From: Streptococcus sp. oral taxon 061
Lineage (GTDB): Bacteria > Bacillota > Bacilli > Lactobacillales > Streptococcaceae
NCBI RefSeq assembly: GCF_013394695.1
Contig: NZ_CP058258.1
Coordinates: forward strand, 1,650,001-1,714,000
Direction: 5' to 3'
DNA length: 64,000 nt
Shown: in pieces, positions 27,696 through 36,847 of the stretch
How the letters are laid out: each line of letters starts with the position of its first letter
Numbering within the stretch: the stretch's first letter is position 1
Position numbers and translations under genes: made by a program
Notes under the pieces: generated by a model
The model's input: only the letters and a program-made list of their open reading frames with translations
Database searches by the model: none
What the model was told of the DNA's origin: nothing

Positions 27696-28529
27696 TTATT
27701 TCTCGTTGCGACGACGAACGATAAGTTTGTCAGATTTCGCTTTTTTGTTACGAGTTTTAAGACCAAGAGCAGGTTTGCCCCATGGAGTAGATGGCGCTTT
27801 ACGACCAACTGGTGCTTTACCTTCACCACCACCGTGTGGGTGATCGTTAGGGTTCATTACAGAACCACGAACTGTTGGGCGGATACCTTTCCAACGGCTA
27901 CGTCCTGCTTTACCAAGGTTTACAAGTCCATGTTGTTCGTTTCCGACAACACCAACTGTTGCACGACAAGTTCCAAGAATCATACGAACTTCACCTGATT
28001 GAAGACGAACAAGAACGTATTTACCTTCTTGACCTAAAACTTGAGCAGAAGCTCCAGCAGCACGTACCAATTCTCCACCACGACCTGGTTTCAATTCGAT
28101 GTTGTGAATCAAAGTACCAACTGGGATGTTAGCAAGCGGAAGTGCGTTTCCGACTTTGATATCTGCTTCAGGACCTGAAACGATACGTTGACCAACTTCA
28201 AGACCTTTTGGAGCGATGATGTAAGCTTTCACACCGTCAGTGTAGTGTACCAAAGCGATGTTTGCAGAACGGTTTGGATCGTACTCGATAGTTTTAACAA
28301 CTGCTTCAACGTTGTCTTTGTTACGTTTGAAGTCAACCAAACGGTAGAAACGTTTGTGTCCACCACCTTGGTGACGAACAGTGATACGACCGTTGTTGTT
28401 ACGACCAGCCTTGTTCTTCAAAGCAACAAGCAAAGTTTTTTCTGGTGTGCTTGTTGTGATTTCAGCGAAATCCAAAGAAGTCATATTACGGCGACCGTTT
28501 GTTGTTGGTTTATAAACACGAATTCCCAC
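27696..28529 (-). CDS. rplB: 50S ribosomal protein L2
   Basis: 277 aa, one of the proteins nearest the peptidyl transferase centre. Seen: [20 protein letters not shown], the OB and SH3-like domains, and the C-terminal signature [20 protein letters not shown] with the functionally important His. Confidence 0.98.
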   Translation of the reverse strand: MGIRVYKPTTNGRRNMTSLDFAEITTSTPEKTLLVALKNKAGRNNNGRITVRHQGGGHKRFYRLVDFKRNKDNVEAVVKTIEYDPNRSANIALVHYTDGVKAYIIAPKGLEVGQRIVSGPEADIKVGNALPLANIPVGTLIHNIELKPGRGGELVRAAGASAQVLGQEGKYVLVRLQSGEVRMILGTCRATVGVVGNEQHGLVNLGKAGRSRWKGIRPTVRGSVMNPNDHPHGGGEGKAPVGRKAPSTPWGKPALGLKTRNKKAKSDKLIVRRRNEK

Positions 28530-28546
28530 GATATTTCCTCCTTAGA

Positions 28547-28843
28547 TTATTCAGCTTCAGCTGCAAACAACTCGATTGCTTTTGAATCAGCTGTAAGAGT
28601 GATGATAGCTTTTTTAGTTTTGTTAGTAAAACCAGTGTAACGTCCAACGCGTTTAGCTTTTGGTTTTACGTTGATTGTGTTAACATTTGCAACTTTAACA
28701 CCTTCGAAAGCAGCTTCAACAGCTTGCTTAATCAAAAGTTTGTGTGCGCGAGTGTCAACTTCAAATACATATTTCCCTGCTTCAAGTTGAGCCATTGAGC
28801 TTTCAGTGATTACAGGTTTTTTGATAACATCATACAAATTCAT
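28547..28843 (-). CDS. rplW: 50S ribosomal protein L23
   Basis: 98 aa: [40 protein letters not shown]. It docks trigger factor and SRP at the tunnel exit. Its ATG shares one base with the rplD stop codon (TAATG). Confidence 0.98.
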
Positions 28844-29466
28844 TATGCAAGAACCTCCTCGATTTTAGAGATAGCTGCTTGAGTAACAAGAAGTTTGTCA
28901 CTATTTGCGATGTCAAGAACACTTGCAGTTGTAGCAGTCGCAACTTTCACGTTTGGAAGGTTACGAGCTGAGAGAGCTGCGAATTCGTTTCCTTCTTCAA
29001 GAATAACAAGGACTTTAGAATCGATGCTCAAAGCTGCAAGAACTTTTGCAAATTCAGCAGTTTTTGGAGCTGTAAATTCAAGAGAATCAACGGCTACAAA
29101 TTTGTTTTCAGCAACTTTTTCTGAGTAAACAGATTTAAGCGCAAGGCGACGAACTTTTTGAGGAAGTTTGTACGCATAGCTACGTGGAGTTGGTCCGAAG
29201 ACGATTCCACCACCACGCCATTGTGGAGAGCGGATAGAACCTTGACGAGCACGTCCAGTTCCTTTTTGACGCCATGGTTTGCGTCCGCCACCTGAAACAG
29301 CTGAGCGGTTTTTAACTGCGTGAGTCCCTTGACGAAGGCTAGCACGTTGGCTGATGATCACATCAAACACAACAGATTGGTTTGGTTCGATACCAAAGAT
29401 TGCATCGTTAAGAACAACTTCGCCCGCTTGTTTACCAGTTTGGTCGAATAATGTTACATTTGCCAT
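28843..29466 (-). CDS. rplD: 50S ribosomal protein L4
   Basis: 207 aa: [20 protein letters not shown], and the extended tunnel loop [20 protein letters not shown]. The macrolide-relevant [11 protein letters not shown] stretch looks wild type. In E. coli L4 is the autoregulator of S10; no such role is assumed here. Confidence 0.98.
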
Positions 29467-29490
29467 TTTGACTGTATTCCCCTTTCCTTA

Positions 29491-30117
29491 TTATTTACCA
29501 GCTTTAACTGCTGACTTGATAGTGATAAGAGATTTCTTAGCACCTGGTACGTTACCTTTGATAAGGATAACGTTCTTTTCTGGAACAACTTGTACAACTT
29601 CAAGGTTTTGAATTGTTACGCGGTCGCCACCCATACGTCCTGCAAGGTTTTTACCTTTGAATACGCGGTTAGGTGCAACAGGTCCCATAGAACCTGGACG
29701 ACGGTGGTAACGAGAACCGTGAGCCATAGGTCCACGTGATTGCCCGTGGCGTTTGATAACACCTTGGAAACCTTTACCTTTAGATGTACCAGTTACATCA
29801 ACAATGTCTCCAGCTGCGAAAGTTTCAACTGTGATTTCAGCACCAACTTCCAAGCCTTCAACGTTTTTGAATTCACGAATGAAGCGCTTAGGAGCCGTGT
29901 TAGCTTTTGCTACATGTCCTTTAGCAGGTTTGTTGCTCAATACTTCGCGTTTGTCATCGAAACCAACTTGGATAGCGTTGTAACCATCTGTTTCAACAGT
30001 TTTAACTTGAAGAACAACGTTTGGAGTTGCTTCGATAACTGTTACAGGGATCAATTCGCCAGCTTCAGTGAAGATTTGAGTCATTCCCACTTTTTTCCCT
30101 AAGATTCCTTTTGTCAT
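29491..30117 (-). CDS. rplC: 50S ribosomal protein L3
   Basis: 208 aa: [20 protein letters not shown], the central [20 protein letters not shown] with the Gln that is methylated in some bacteria, and [16 protein letters not shown]. Confidence 0.98.
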   Translation of the reverse strand: MTKGILGKKVGMTQIFTEAGELIPVTVIEATPNVVLQVKTVETDGYNAIQVGFDDKREVLSNKPAKGHVAKANTAPKRFIREFKNVEGLEVGAEITVETFAAGDIVDVTGTSKGKGFQGVIKRHGQSRGPMAHGSRYHRRPGSMGPVAPNRVFKGKNLAGRMGGDRVTIQNLEVVQVVPEKNVILIKGNVPGAKKSLITIKSAVKAGK

Positions 30118-30199
30118 GAGAAAATAGTTCCTTTTCTATATTTTTTATTCAAAAAGTTTTTAACGAGCGTTTTTTATGCTCAAGGTATCAAGCTTTAAA

Positions 30200-30508
30200 T
30201 TAAAGTTTGATTTCTACGTTTACACCACTTGGAAGATCCAATTTCATCAAAGCGTCAACTGTTTTTTGAGTTGGGTTGATGATATCGATCAAACGTTTGT
30301 GTGTACGCATTTCGAATTGTTCGCGAGAATCTTTATATTTGTGAGTCGCACGAATGATTGTGTAGAGGCTACGCTCAGTTGGAAGTGGGATTGGACCCGC
30401 AACTTGTGCACCTGTACGAGTAGCTGATTCTACGATTTTTGCAGCCGCTGTGTCAAGCGTACGGTGTTCGTAAGCTTTCAAACGGATACGGATTTTTTTG
30501 TTTGCCAT
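30200..30508 (-). CDS. rpsJ: 30S ribosomal protein S10
   Basis: 102 aa: [20 protein letters not shown] with the [20 protein letters not shown] loop. First gene of the superoperon; also NusE in antitermination. The flexible loop residues linked to tetracycline/tigecycline tolerance (around 53-60, [13 protein letters not shown]) look standard. Confidence 0.98.
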   Translation of the reverse strand: MANKKIRIRLKAYEHRTLDTAAAKIVESATRTGAQVAGPIPLPTERSLYTIIRATHKYKDSREQFEMRTHKRLIDIINPTQKTVDALMKLDLPSGVNVEIKL

Positions 30509-30560
30509 CTTTTTCTCCTTTTCGTCTATTTAAGATAATAGGCTAGCTCCACAAGAAAAC

Positions 30561-30597
30561 CGACGCGCGTTGCGTGGCAATGCAACCGAGCGTGTCG
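30561..30597 (-). promoter_or_regulatory. Structured leader of the S10 operon
   Basis: In the roughly 130-nt leader before rpsJ the minus strand folds as CGACACGC-tcg-GTTGC-attgccac-GCAAC-GCGCGTCG. A stable GC-rich hairpin in an otherwise AT-rich leader suggests a regulatory or stabilising role. No terminator-like T-run follows. Confidence 0.5.
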
Positions 30598-30643
30598 CAA
30601 CCTCTTGCATCAAAGCTAAGGCTGTAATTTACAGCACCATAAT

Positions 30644-30672
30644 AGAATAACACAAAGCCCCTGCGATTGCAA
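30644..30672 (-). promoter_or_regulatory. Promoter of the S10-spc-alpha superoperon
   Basis: TTGCAA, 17 nt, TGTTATTCT on the minus strand (-10 TATTCT with an upstream TG, so extended). The start is predicted about 130 nt ahead of rpsJ. Confidence 0.75.
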
Positions 30673-30773
30673 GGGATTTGACAGGATTTTTTAAATTTTT
30701 TAGATGAAACTGTTTTCTTATTGTCCCTTATCTCAAAAAGGCATAAATGAAGAGCAAATTTTTATTTTTTCTT

Positions 30774-31406
30774 CTATATAATATTCATAATATTCGTTTC
30801 GATCTGAAATTTATCATTCGATTGTTTTATCAAGATATCTGTTTTTGACTCGGTTTCTTTATAATATTGCAGATACTGTTCTCGTCTCATTTGCTGACTA
30901 GCCAATATAAAGGATGCATCGCCATTTCTCACAGCCGTATCTCGAGCTAGACGCCTCTTTAATTCTGTCTCTTCATCCGTATAGAAACAAATGGTTTTGT
31001 CAAAGAGTTCCTTGGGTAGAAAACCCACAGACATCCCTTCGACTATCAGAATTGGTTTTGCTCCCGATAATACCTCACTAGCCTTCCAAGGTTCTTCGAT
31101 AGTCAAGACATCCATACCCGCTTGCAAGGCTAGAATATCTCTCTGTAAGCTTACCAGTTCATGTGCCACTGGTAAACATGCTGTCACCTTTTGATCCGGT
31201 GTCTCTTTAGGCACCACCAAATGTCGTCCCGAAGTAATATAGGGATCTGTCTCTAGTAAATTTACCTTTTTAGAATCAAGTTCTTGGTACAATTCTTGAG
31301 CAAAAGTTGATTTCCCTGAAGCTCCATGACCGTAGATACCCAGCGTTTTTACTTTTCCCGACTCTATTTCAGATACTAGTCTTTTTATTAACTCTTTTTT
31401 CTTCAT
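30774..31406 (-). CDS. Uridine kinase-like P-loop kinase
   Basis: Predicted ATP-dependent kinase of the uridine kinase/phosphoribulokinase type; substrate not known. Seen: Walker A GHGASGKST (26-34), a LETDPYI segment typical of the substrate-binding Asp, a Walker B-like ILIVEGMSVGFLP (about 117-129) and an Arg-rich lid (ELKRRLARDTAVRNG). 210 aa. Its start overlaps the nrdG stop by 4 nt (ATGA). The tight coupling to nrdG and nrdD suggests nucleotide salvage or supply, but that is inference. Confidence 0.85.
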   Translation of the reverse strand: MKKKELIKRLVSEIESGKVKTLGIYGHGASGKSTFAQELYQELDSKKVNLLETDPYITSGRHLVVPKETPDQKVTACLPVAHELVSLQRDILALQAGMDVLTIEEPWKASEVLSGAKPILIVEGMSVGFLPKELFDKTICFYTDEETELKRRLARDTAVRNGDASFILASQQMRREQYLQYYKETESKTDILIKQSNDKFQIETNIMNII

Positions 31407-31999
31407 TCTCTCTTGACCTGTTCATAGTTTTGCTTGCCATCGTTAAGCTTGTCCCAAATAACTACTTTTCCACTTTGCAGAGATTTTTGTACATCGATGA
31501 TTCGTTGATTGGAAGAACCACGAAACTGGAGCATGAGATTGCGCTTGTTTTTGTCATAGCGACCATCGACTAGGATATCAATCAGCGATAAAAGCTCCAA
31601 TTTGTCAGGCGTCTCCAACATCATTTCTTCCCAAGTGTAGCCCGTCCAAGACCAGATATCTTTTTCTGGTAACTCTTTTCGAATGCGTTTAACGAGAGGC
31701 AAAAGAATTCCAGTATTGAGGAATGGCTCTCCACCGAGTAGGGTCAAACCTTGAACATAAGGCTGGGCAAGATCTGCCATAATCTGTTCTTCCAACTCTG
31801 GTGTATAAGGAATCCCGGCATTAAATGACCAGGTCGCTACATTGTAGCAACCTTCACAGTGAAACATACATCCTGCTACATAAAGAGAATTGCGCACCCC
31901 TTCGCCATCGACAAAGTTAAAAGCCTTATAATCAATAATACGTCCCTGACTAAGCTCCTCACTCTTCCACTCGCCTGGTTTTGGTGTATTCCATGTCAT
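31403..31999 (-). CDS. nrdG: Anaerobic ribonucleoside-triphosphate reductase activating protein
   Basis: Radical SAM enzyme that creates the glycyl radical in NrdD under anaerobic conditions. Seen: CMFHCEGC (Cys44, Cys48, Cys51), the 4Fe-4S/SAM motif, and GGEP (LTLLGGEPF) for SAM binding. 198 aa from MTWNTPKPGEW; this Met is chosen because it lies 5 nt after the upstream gene's stop with GGAG before it, and the 8-codon extension overlaps that gene. Confidence 0.95.
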   Translation of the reverse strand: MTWNTPKPGEWKSEELSQGRIIDYKAFNFVDGEGVRNSLYVAGCMFHCEGCYNVATWSFNAGIPYTPELEEQIMADLAQPYVQGLTLLGGEPFLNTGILLPLVKRIRKELPEKDIWSWTGYTWEEMMLETPDKLELLSLIDILVDGRYDKNKRNLMLQFRGSSNQRIIDVQKSLQSGKVVIWDKLNDGKQNYEQVKRE

Positions 32000-32004
32000 A
32001 CTTT

Positions 32005-32505
32005 CTACTCCAACTCTATCCAATAGCGCTCCGTTCCATTTCGAACATCCTCTAACTTCCCACCATTAGCTAAGATAACAGCTCGGCTGGCAGGATTTTC
32101 TGTGCTACAAGTCACAAGCGCTCGTTTGATATTCTTTTCCTTGGCAATTTGTAGACCTTGTCGGAGGGATTCTTTGGCGTAGCCTTTGCCCCTTTCAGAG
32201 GGACGGATGGAGTAGCCAATATGGCCAGCATGATTCAGCAATCCCTCATTTAGTCTCAGCCGTAAATTTAAAAAACCTAAAGCATGATCTGATTTATCAA
32301 ACAATACGAACTGAATTGATGGAACACGATTTTTAGGCAATTTTATTCCCATTTCTTTATTAAGGTTAGTTTCTAGCCACTCCTCATAATCAAAGTTCTC
32401 AGCATCCCAAAATCCACCATCGTGGGCTGATTGAGTCTGTTCAAACTCTGCCATCATGTTTAGAATGGTTTCTTTATCTGCTAATGTTGGTCTGCGTAAT
32501 TCCAT
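32005..32505 (-). CDS. GNAT-family N-acetyltransferase
   Basis: Acetyl-CoA-dependent acetyltransferase of unknown substrate. Seen: a GNAT core with motif A IGYSIRPSERGKGYAKESLR (Arg-x-x-Gly-x-Gly/Ala for CoA), followed by ALVTCSTENPASRAVILANGG. 166 aa. It is located between nrdG and nrdD, an arrangement conserved in streptococci. Confidence 0.9.
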   Translation of the reverse strand: MELRRPTLADKETILNMMAEFEQTQSAHDGGFWDAENFDYEEWLETNLNKEMGIKLPKNRVPSIQFVLFDKSDHALGFLNLRLRLNEGLLNHAGHIGYSIRPSERGKGYAKESLRQGLQIAKEKNIKRALVTCSTENPASRAVILANGGKLEDVRNGTERYWIELE

Positions 32506-32524
32506 GTATTCCTCCCGCTATGAG

Positions 32525-32550
32525 AAAAGTGAGAGGGGACTCTCACTTTT
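32525..32550 (-). terminator. Weak terminator/hairpin before the GNAT gene
   Basis: AAAAGTGAGA-ggggac-TCTCACTTTT, a 10-bp perfect stem overlapping the stop codon of the small gene. On the minus strand only TTTT follows, so read-through into the GNAT and nrdG genes is likely. Confidence 0.55.
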
Positions 32551-32683
32551 TCTTGTTCTTATTCAAAAATTGTTCTCTAAGGCTGGCTACTCGATCTTTT
32601 TTATTGACTCCACCCTTTGAATGCTTTTCGTGGAATCGTTGAACCAAGGCCTTACCCTTATCGTCTAATTGATATTTTCCCAT
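32543..32683 (-). CDS. Small basic conserved protein, 46 aa
   Basis: Function unknown. Encodes MGKYQLDDKGKALVQRFHEK followed by a Lys/Arg-rich tail (NKKDRVASLREQF...NKKK). It starts 11 nt after the nrdD stop codon, with an AGAGATAGC region upstream. The same small gene lies between nrdD and the GNAT gene in pneumococcus as I recall. High charge suggests nucleic-acid or protein binding. Confidence 0.85.
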   Translation of the reverse strand: MGKYQLDDKGKALVQRFHEKHSKGGVNKKDRVASLREQFLNKNKKK

Positions 32684-32694
32684 GCTATCTCTTT

Positions 32695-34902
32695 CTAATT
32701 TCTTACTTCATGCCCTGCTGTTTTGATAGTAGAACCGTTCATGTGTTTGACACGCGCAGCAATTTCCTTGTGACGACCATTCACCATCGGACGTGCTTGA
32801 GGATTCCCTAAATAACCACAAGTTCGTTTAACAACATCTACTGTTTTAGGATCATTATTACCACAGTTAGGACAAGCAAATCCTCTCTCAGTTGGTTCAA
32901 AATCTCCTTCAAAATCACACTTGTAACAGCGGTCGATCGGAGTATTAGTTCCGAGATAACCTACACGGTCATATGCATAGTCCCACACAGCTTCCAAGGC
33001 CTTTGGATTTTGTTGGAGAACTGGGTACTCGCAGTAGTGGATAAAGCCACCAGATGCACCCGCTTCTGGGTAGACTTTCTCAAAGTCCAATTTTTCAAAA
33101 GGTGTTGGATTTTTGCGGACATCATAATGGAAGGAATTTGTGTAGTATTCTTTATCAGTAATGTCTGGAATAGAGCCAAATTTCTCTGTATCCAAACGAC
33201 AGAATCGGTCCGTCAAACTTTCAGACGGTGTAGAGTAGATAGAGAAGTGATAGCCATATTGGTCTGACCACTCTTCTACTCGATGTTTCATGTCTCGAAT
33301 GATATCAAGGGTGAATTCTTTAGCTTCTGGATTGGTTTCCCAATTGTTGCCAAAGAAGACTGTCGCCACTTCATAGAGCCCGATATAGCCAAGCGAAACA
33401 GTAGCACGGCGATTCTTAAAGAGTTCGTCAACACTTTCTTCCTTACCAAGGCGGCGTCCGAAGGCTCCGTATTGATAAAGAATTGGTGCATTAGCTGGAG
33501 TGGCTTCCTTGGTCCGCTCTACACGATAGACCAGTGCATCTTCTGCGATATTCATCCGCTCATTGAAGATTTCCCAGAACTTGTTCATGTCGCCTTCAGA
33601 CTCGAGGGCGATACGAGGAAGATTGACTGTTACCACACCTAGGTTCATACGACCAGAATTGACTTCTACTCCATTTTCATCCTTCCAACCTTGGAGGAAA
33701 GAACGGCATCCCATCGGAACCTTGAAAGAACCTGTCAACTCGACAATCTTATCATAAGACAAGACATCTGGGTACATGCGCTTAGTTGCACACTCAAGAG
33801 CCAACTGCTTGATGTCGTAGTTAGGTGAGCCTTCCTCTAAGTTAAGACCTCTTTTAAGAGTAAAGATGAGTTTAGGGAAGATGGCTGTACGATGTTCTGA
33901 ACCAAGCCCCTTGATACGAATGTTCAGGATTGCCTTTTGAATTTCACGTTCAAAACGACTGGTCCCTAAACCGAAACCAAGAGAGGTAAATGGCGTTTGC
34001 CCATTTGATGTAAAGAGGGTATTAATCTCGTACTCTAGAGATTGCATAGCATCGTAGATGTCTTTTTGGGTTTTCTTCCAGGCATATTCTTGGCGCTTGT
34101 CAGGCAGAACCCATTCCTCCGCATCCTTGAGGTGCTTTTGGTAATTTTTCTCTGCATAAGGAGCCAAGACTTCATCGATACGGTCAGCTGAACAGCCTCC
34201 ATACTGGCTAGAAGCAACGTTTGCGATGATTTGTGAAATCTGTGCTGTCGCAGTTTGGATAGATTTGGGGCTCTCTACCTCCGCATTTCCAATCTTAAAA
34301 CCATTTTCCAACATGCCCTTGAAATCAATCAAACAACAGTTGGTCATTGGTGTGTAGGGGCTATAATCCAAATCATGATAATGAATCTCACCTTTTTGAT
34401 GGGCATTAGCCACATGTTTAGGAAGCATTTGAAGTCCGATGGATTTTCCAACAATCCCTGCAGTCAAATCACGCTGGGTATTAAAAACATCGCTATCCTT
34501 ATTGGCATTTTCATTGACAACTGCCTGATCTTTACTGAGAAGTTTATGAATACTAAAGTTGATATCTGTCGCTTTTGAGCGCTCAAAATCCCTTTGAGTC
34601 CGATAGGTGATATACTCCTCAGCCAAGGCGTATTCTTTTGCTTCCAACAACTCGTGTTCTACGATATTTTGGATTTCATAGATTTTTACACCTTGTGGGA
34701 AACGGCTATGAATCTCTTCGACGATACGTTCAACTAGAGTACTAAGTCGTTTTTCAACCAAAGGGGTTACATCCATAACCTTTTCAGCAGCCTTATGAAG
34801 CGCTTTGTCAATCTTGTCTACATCAAAAATTACACGTCTGCCGTCACGCTTTTCGACGAATAAAGTCGGATCAGGGACAGCCTTCTCTTCCAATACAATC
34901 AT
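32695..34902 (-). CDS. nrdD: Anaerobic ribonucleoside-triphosphate reductase (class III)
   Basis: Reduces NTPs to dNTPs without oxygen using a glycyl radical. Seen: N-terminal ATP-cone (FVEKRDGRRVIFDVDKIDKAL), the ten-strand barrel with PMTNCCLIDF, a zinc site (CYKCDFEG and FACPNCG) and the C-terminal glycyl radical loop RTCGYLGNPQARPMVNGRHK. The second of two close ATGs is taken as start (735 aa), since AAGGG lies 7 nt before it but only 1 nt before the first. NrdR-like boxes cover its promoter. Confidence 0.97.
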   Translation of the reverse strand: MIVLEEKAVPDPTLFVEKRDGRRVIFDVDKIDKALHKAAEKVMDVTPLVEKRLSTLVERIVEEIHSRFPQGVKIYEIQNIVEHELLEAKEYALAEEYITYRTQRDFERSKATDINFSIHKLLSKDQAVVNENANKDSDVFNTQRDLTAGIVGKSIGLQMLPKHVANAHQKGEIHYHDLDYSPYTPMTNCCLIDFKGMLENGFKIGNAEVESPKSIQTATAQISQIIANVASSQYGGCSADRIDEVLAPYAEKNYQKHLKDAEEWVLPDKRQEYAWKKTQKDIYDAMQSLEYEINTLFTSNGQTPFTSLGFGLGTSRFEREIQKAILNIRIKGLGSEHRTAIFPKLIFTLKRGLNLEEGSPNYDIKQLALECATKRMYPDVLSYDKIVELTGSFKVPMGCRSFLQGWKDENGVEVNSGRMNLGVVTVNLPRIALESEGDMNKFWEIFNERMNIAEDALVYRVERTKEATPANAPILYQYGAFGRRLGKEESVDELFKNRRATVSLGYIGLYEVATVFFGNNWETNPEAKEFTLDIIRDMKHRVEEWSDQYGYHFSIYSTPSESLTDRFCRLDTEKFGSIPDITDKEYYTNSFHYDVRKNPTPFEKLDFEKVYPEAGASGGFIHYCEYPVLQQNPKALEAVWDYAYDRVGYLGTNTPIDRCYKCDFEGDFEPTERGFACPNCGNNDPKTVDVVKRTCGYLGNPQARPMVNGRHKEIAARVKHMNGSTIKTAGHEVRN

Positions 34903-34944
34903 ATCCATACCCTTTTCTTAAATATAATATTGATTCTAAAAAGT

Positions 34945-34972
34945 ATTATATCACTAAAAAAATAAAAATCAA
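34945..34972 (-). promoter_or_regulatory. nrdD promoter
   Basis: TTGATT, 16 nt, TGATATAAT on the minus strand (extended -10). The -35 overlaps the proximal NrdR-like box. Confidence 0.7.
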
Positions 34973-34983
34973 TATCTTGTGTC
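34968..34983. promoter_or_regulatory. Proximal NrdR-like box
   Basis: The minus strand reads ACACAAGATATTGATT with a G before it; it matches 13 of 16 positions of the NrdR box pattern ACACAATATATTGTGT. It overlaps the nrdD -35. NrdR represses ribonucleotide reductase genes in most bacteria. Confidence 0.55.
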
Positions 34984-35022
34984 AAAAAATAAAATTTTTT
35001 TAAAATTACACAAGATATTGAT
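34968..35022 (-). terminator. Inverted repeat: terminator of the upstream membrane gene and paired boxes
   Basis: ATCAATATCTTGTGT (minus, 35022-35008) pairs perfectly over 15 bp with ACACAAGATATTGAT (34982-34968), followed by TTTTATTTTTTT. The loop is 25 nt and itself AT-rich and foldable. It can end the transcript of the gene at 35028. The same arms are the NrdR-like boxes, 40 bp apart. Confidence 0.6.
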
Positions 35023-35023
35023 A
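35008..35023. promoter_or_regulatory. Distal NrdR-like box
   Basis: ACACAAGATATTGATA on the plus strand, the inverted copy of the proximal box with a 40-bp start-to-start distance (about four helical turns), as expected for cooperative NrdR binding. Confidence 0.5.
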
Positions 35024-35027
35024 GTTT

Positions 35028-36581
35028 TTATTTTAATTTATAGAGTTTAAAATCTTTGAATTCACTTTGAACCGCTTGATAATTTTCAGCTAAAAGCTGC
35101 TCAACTTCTGTCCAAAGAGTTGTTTTTGTATTTACTACAATCATCTTTGGTTGATTATCTCGTAGATCATTTACAAGCTTAGTACGATTTGCATCAAGTC
35201 CTGTATGCAATCTAGGCGATAGCAACTGACTAGCTGACAAGCGTTCGCTAGCTTTATAGCTACTTGTCAGATTATCCCAAACATAGATACGATCTGTAGC
35301 TTGAGTTTCCCCTTTGACCTTAGATTCAATGCTTGTACGTTCTTGATATTGTTCCGCATGGAGCAAATATCGTGATACTACAGGTGCTAAAAATAGGTAA
35401 GCCAGAGCTAAAATTGGCAGATAGGCATTTCCTTTTAGAAAAGCTCCCCATACCGAAGTTTCTTCTCTAGATCGTCTACGGCGATTCGCTCCTTCTGGCT
35501 TCTCTGTTGAAATTCGTGTCAGCAAAAGAAGCGACAAGAAAGGAAGGAACTCAACCATACGACTACCATTGATAAGATCTGTAGAAAAAATTTCTAAAAC
35601 TAATACCAAAATGACAGCTATTGCAGCAGAGATTGATAAGACCGATTGCTTCAATGGTTTATATTTGAAGAGACCTGTCAATGCCAATGTCAATACTCCG
35701 AGACCTATCGACAACAATCCATAGAAGAGGATATTGTCGAATAATCCTGAGTTAGACGTAAAGTTTAAACTATCTAATGGATAGAGGATTTGACTAATGG
35801 CATTTCCGAAACTGCCTTTATAAGCTGTATAATATCCGATTGGATAAAAGAAGATTGAAAAACCAAGGCCCGCTGCAAAAAATTGATAAACACCATGAGC
35901 TAAATTATTGCGACCAACATTAAAAGCTGTTACAGCAAAAAACAAGACAAAGGCGTATAAAGTTGTGACCAAAGGTGCAAAGAAAAATGCTAGAGCTAAG
36001 CTAGCTCCAATACGGATAAATCCTTTGTCAAGGCTTGGTTCTGCCAAATAAGATGTTACTAAACTTAAGGCATAAAACAAGAATGGGAGTGCAAGAATAG
36101 TTGCATAGCCTCCACCAAAACTAAGAGCACTAGCCAGGACATAAAAGACTGTCAATACTTGTTGCGATTGCTTATCTTGTCCAGTCAGATTGAAAGCAGA
36201 ACGGAAAAGAAAGAATCCGGCACCTACTAAGGCTAACCAATTAAAGACGGCAAACAAAATACTGCCCTTGGTTAAATACTGTAAAAAGTAATAGAGGAGG
36301 CCACTAGTCCCAAAATAATCTGCGTAGATATCCCCACTCTGATGCATAGCCCATCCAATATAGAAATCTTGAGCCTGCTCTGGACTAGTCAATCCTAGCA
36401 CAAAAGGAAGAGCTACAGACACAAGTACCGCTAAAGTGCTCCAAATTAGGATTTTGAATAATGGTAAGCGAGCAGATTGTCGTGTTTCAAACTCTTCTCG
36501 CACCTCTCCCCCACCTGAATTATCTTGATTTCCAGTCCAAGTTGGGATTGGTTCGTCTTCTAATCTGCCATATACGTTCAT
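35028..36581 (-). CDS. Polytopic membrane protein, GT-C-like
   Basis: Function not established. 517 aa: cytoplasmic hydrophilic N-terminus (1-43), then about 10-12 membrane segments from 44 to about 360, a basic loop (NRRRRSREE, about 365-375), another membrane segment (about 385-402), and a C-terminal soluble domain (about 410-517, with DRIYVWDN and KMIVVNTKTTLW). An early acidic motif (QAQDFYIGWAMHQSGDIYADY) in the first external loop is reminiscent of GT-C glycosyltransferases of the dolichyl-phosphate-mannose type. I infer a lipid-linked sugar role with low confidence. It has its own terminator. Confidence 0.85.
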   Translation of the reverse strand: MNVYGRLEDEPIPTWTGNQDNSGGGEVREEFETRQSARLPLFKILIWSTLAVLVSVALPFVLGLTSPEQAQDFYIGWAMHQSGDIYADYFGTSGLLYYFLQYLTKGSILFAVFNWLALVGAGFFLFRSAFNLTGQDKQSQQVLTVFYVLASALSFGGGYATILALPFLFYALSLVTSYLAEPSLDKGFIRIGASLALAFFFAPLVTTLYAFVLFFAVTAFNVGRNNLAHGVYQFFAAGLGFSIFFYPIGYYTAYKGSFGNAISQILYPLDSLNFTSNSGLFDNILFYGLLSIGLGVLTLALTGLFKYKPLKQSVLSISAAIAVILVLVLEIFSTDLINGSRMVEFLPFLSLLLLTRISTEKPEGANRRRRSREETSVWGAFLKGNAYLPILALAYLFLAPVVSRYLLHAEQYQERTSIESKVKGETQATDRIYVWDNLTSSYKASERLSASQLLSPRLHTGLDANRTKLVNDLRDNQPKMIVVNTKTTLWTEVEQLLAENYQAVQSEFKDFKLYKLK

Positions 36582-36625
36582 TCGCTCTCTCCTATATTTT
36601 AATTTGTTCTAGTATATCAAAAAGT

Positions 36626-36760
36626 CTAGTTCTTGTCAGCCTGCTGAGGGCATTTGTTCAGCTTTTTACAGAGATTAGCGAAGTATTCAATCTCATAAAA
36701 ACGATGATAAGACGCTTTTTTATAGGCTTCTAAAAAAATTTTTTCTTCTACTGTCAGCAT
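36626..36760 (-). CDS. Small conserved hypothetical protein, 44 aa
   Basis: Function unknown. Encodes MLTVEEKIFLEAYKKASYHR and then FYEIEYFANLCKKLNKCPQQ plus four residues. AAAGGAG lies 8 nt before this ATG; another ATG two codons earlier is too near the site. Predicted to be a soluble helical protein with two Cys residues. It stands between mnmG and the membrane-protein gene; the mnmG terminator lies downstream of mnmG, so it may use its own promoter. Confidence 0.65.
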   Translation of the reverse strand: MLTVEEKIFLEAYKKASYHRFYEIEYFANLCKKLNKCPQQADKN

Positions 36761-36805
36761 AGTCATTTCTCCTTTTCTCTTAATTCGAAAAATGAAGAAA
36801 AAACT

Positions 36806-36843
36806 AAAAAAGCTGAAGCCCTCAATAGAGAATTCAGCTTTTT
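36806..36843 (-). terminator. mnmG terminator
   Basis: The minus strand reads AAAAAGCTGAA, a 15-nt loop, TTCAGCTTTTTT, 4 nt after the mnmG stop codon. Confidence 0.85.
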
Positions 36844-36847
36844 ATTT

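Noticed and set aside
36461..36733. 90-codon plus-strand frame across the small gene at 36626
   Set aside because: It is antisense to two minus-strand genes and lacks a ribosome-binding site; the minus-strand 44-aa frame has AAAGGAG.
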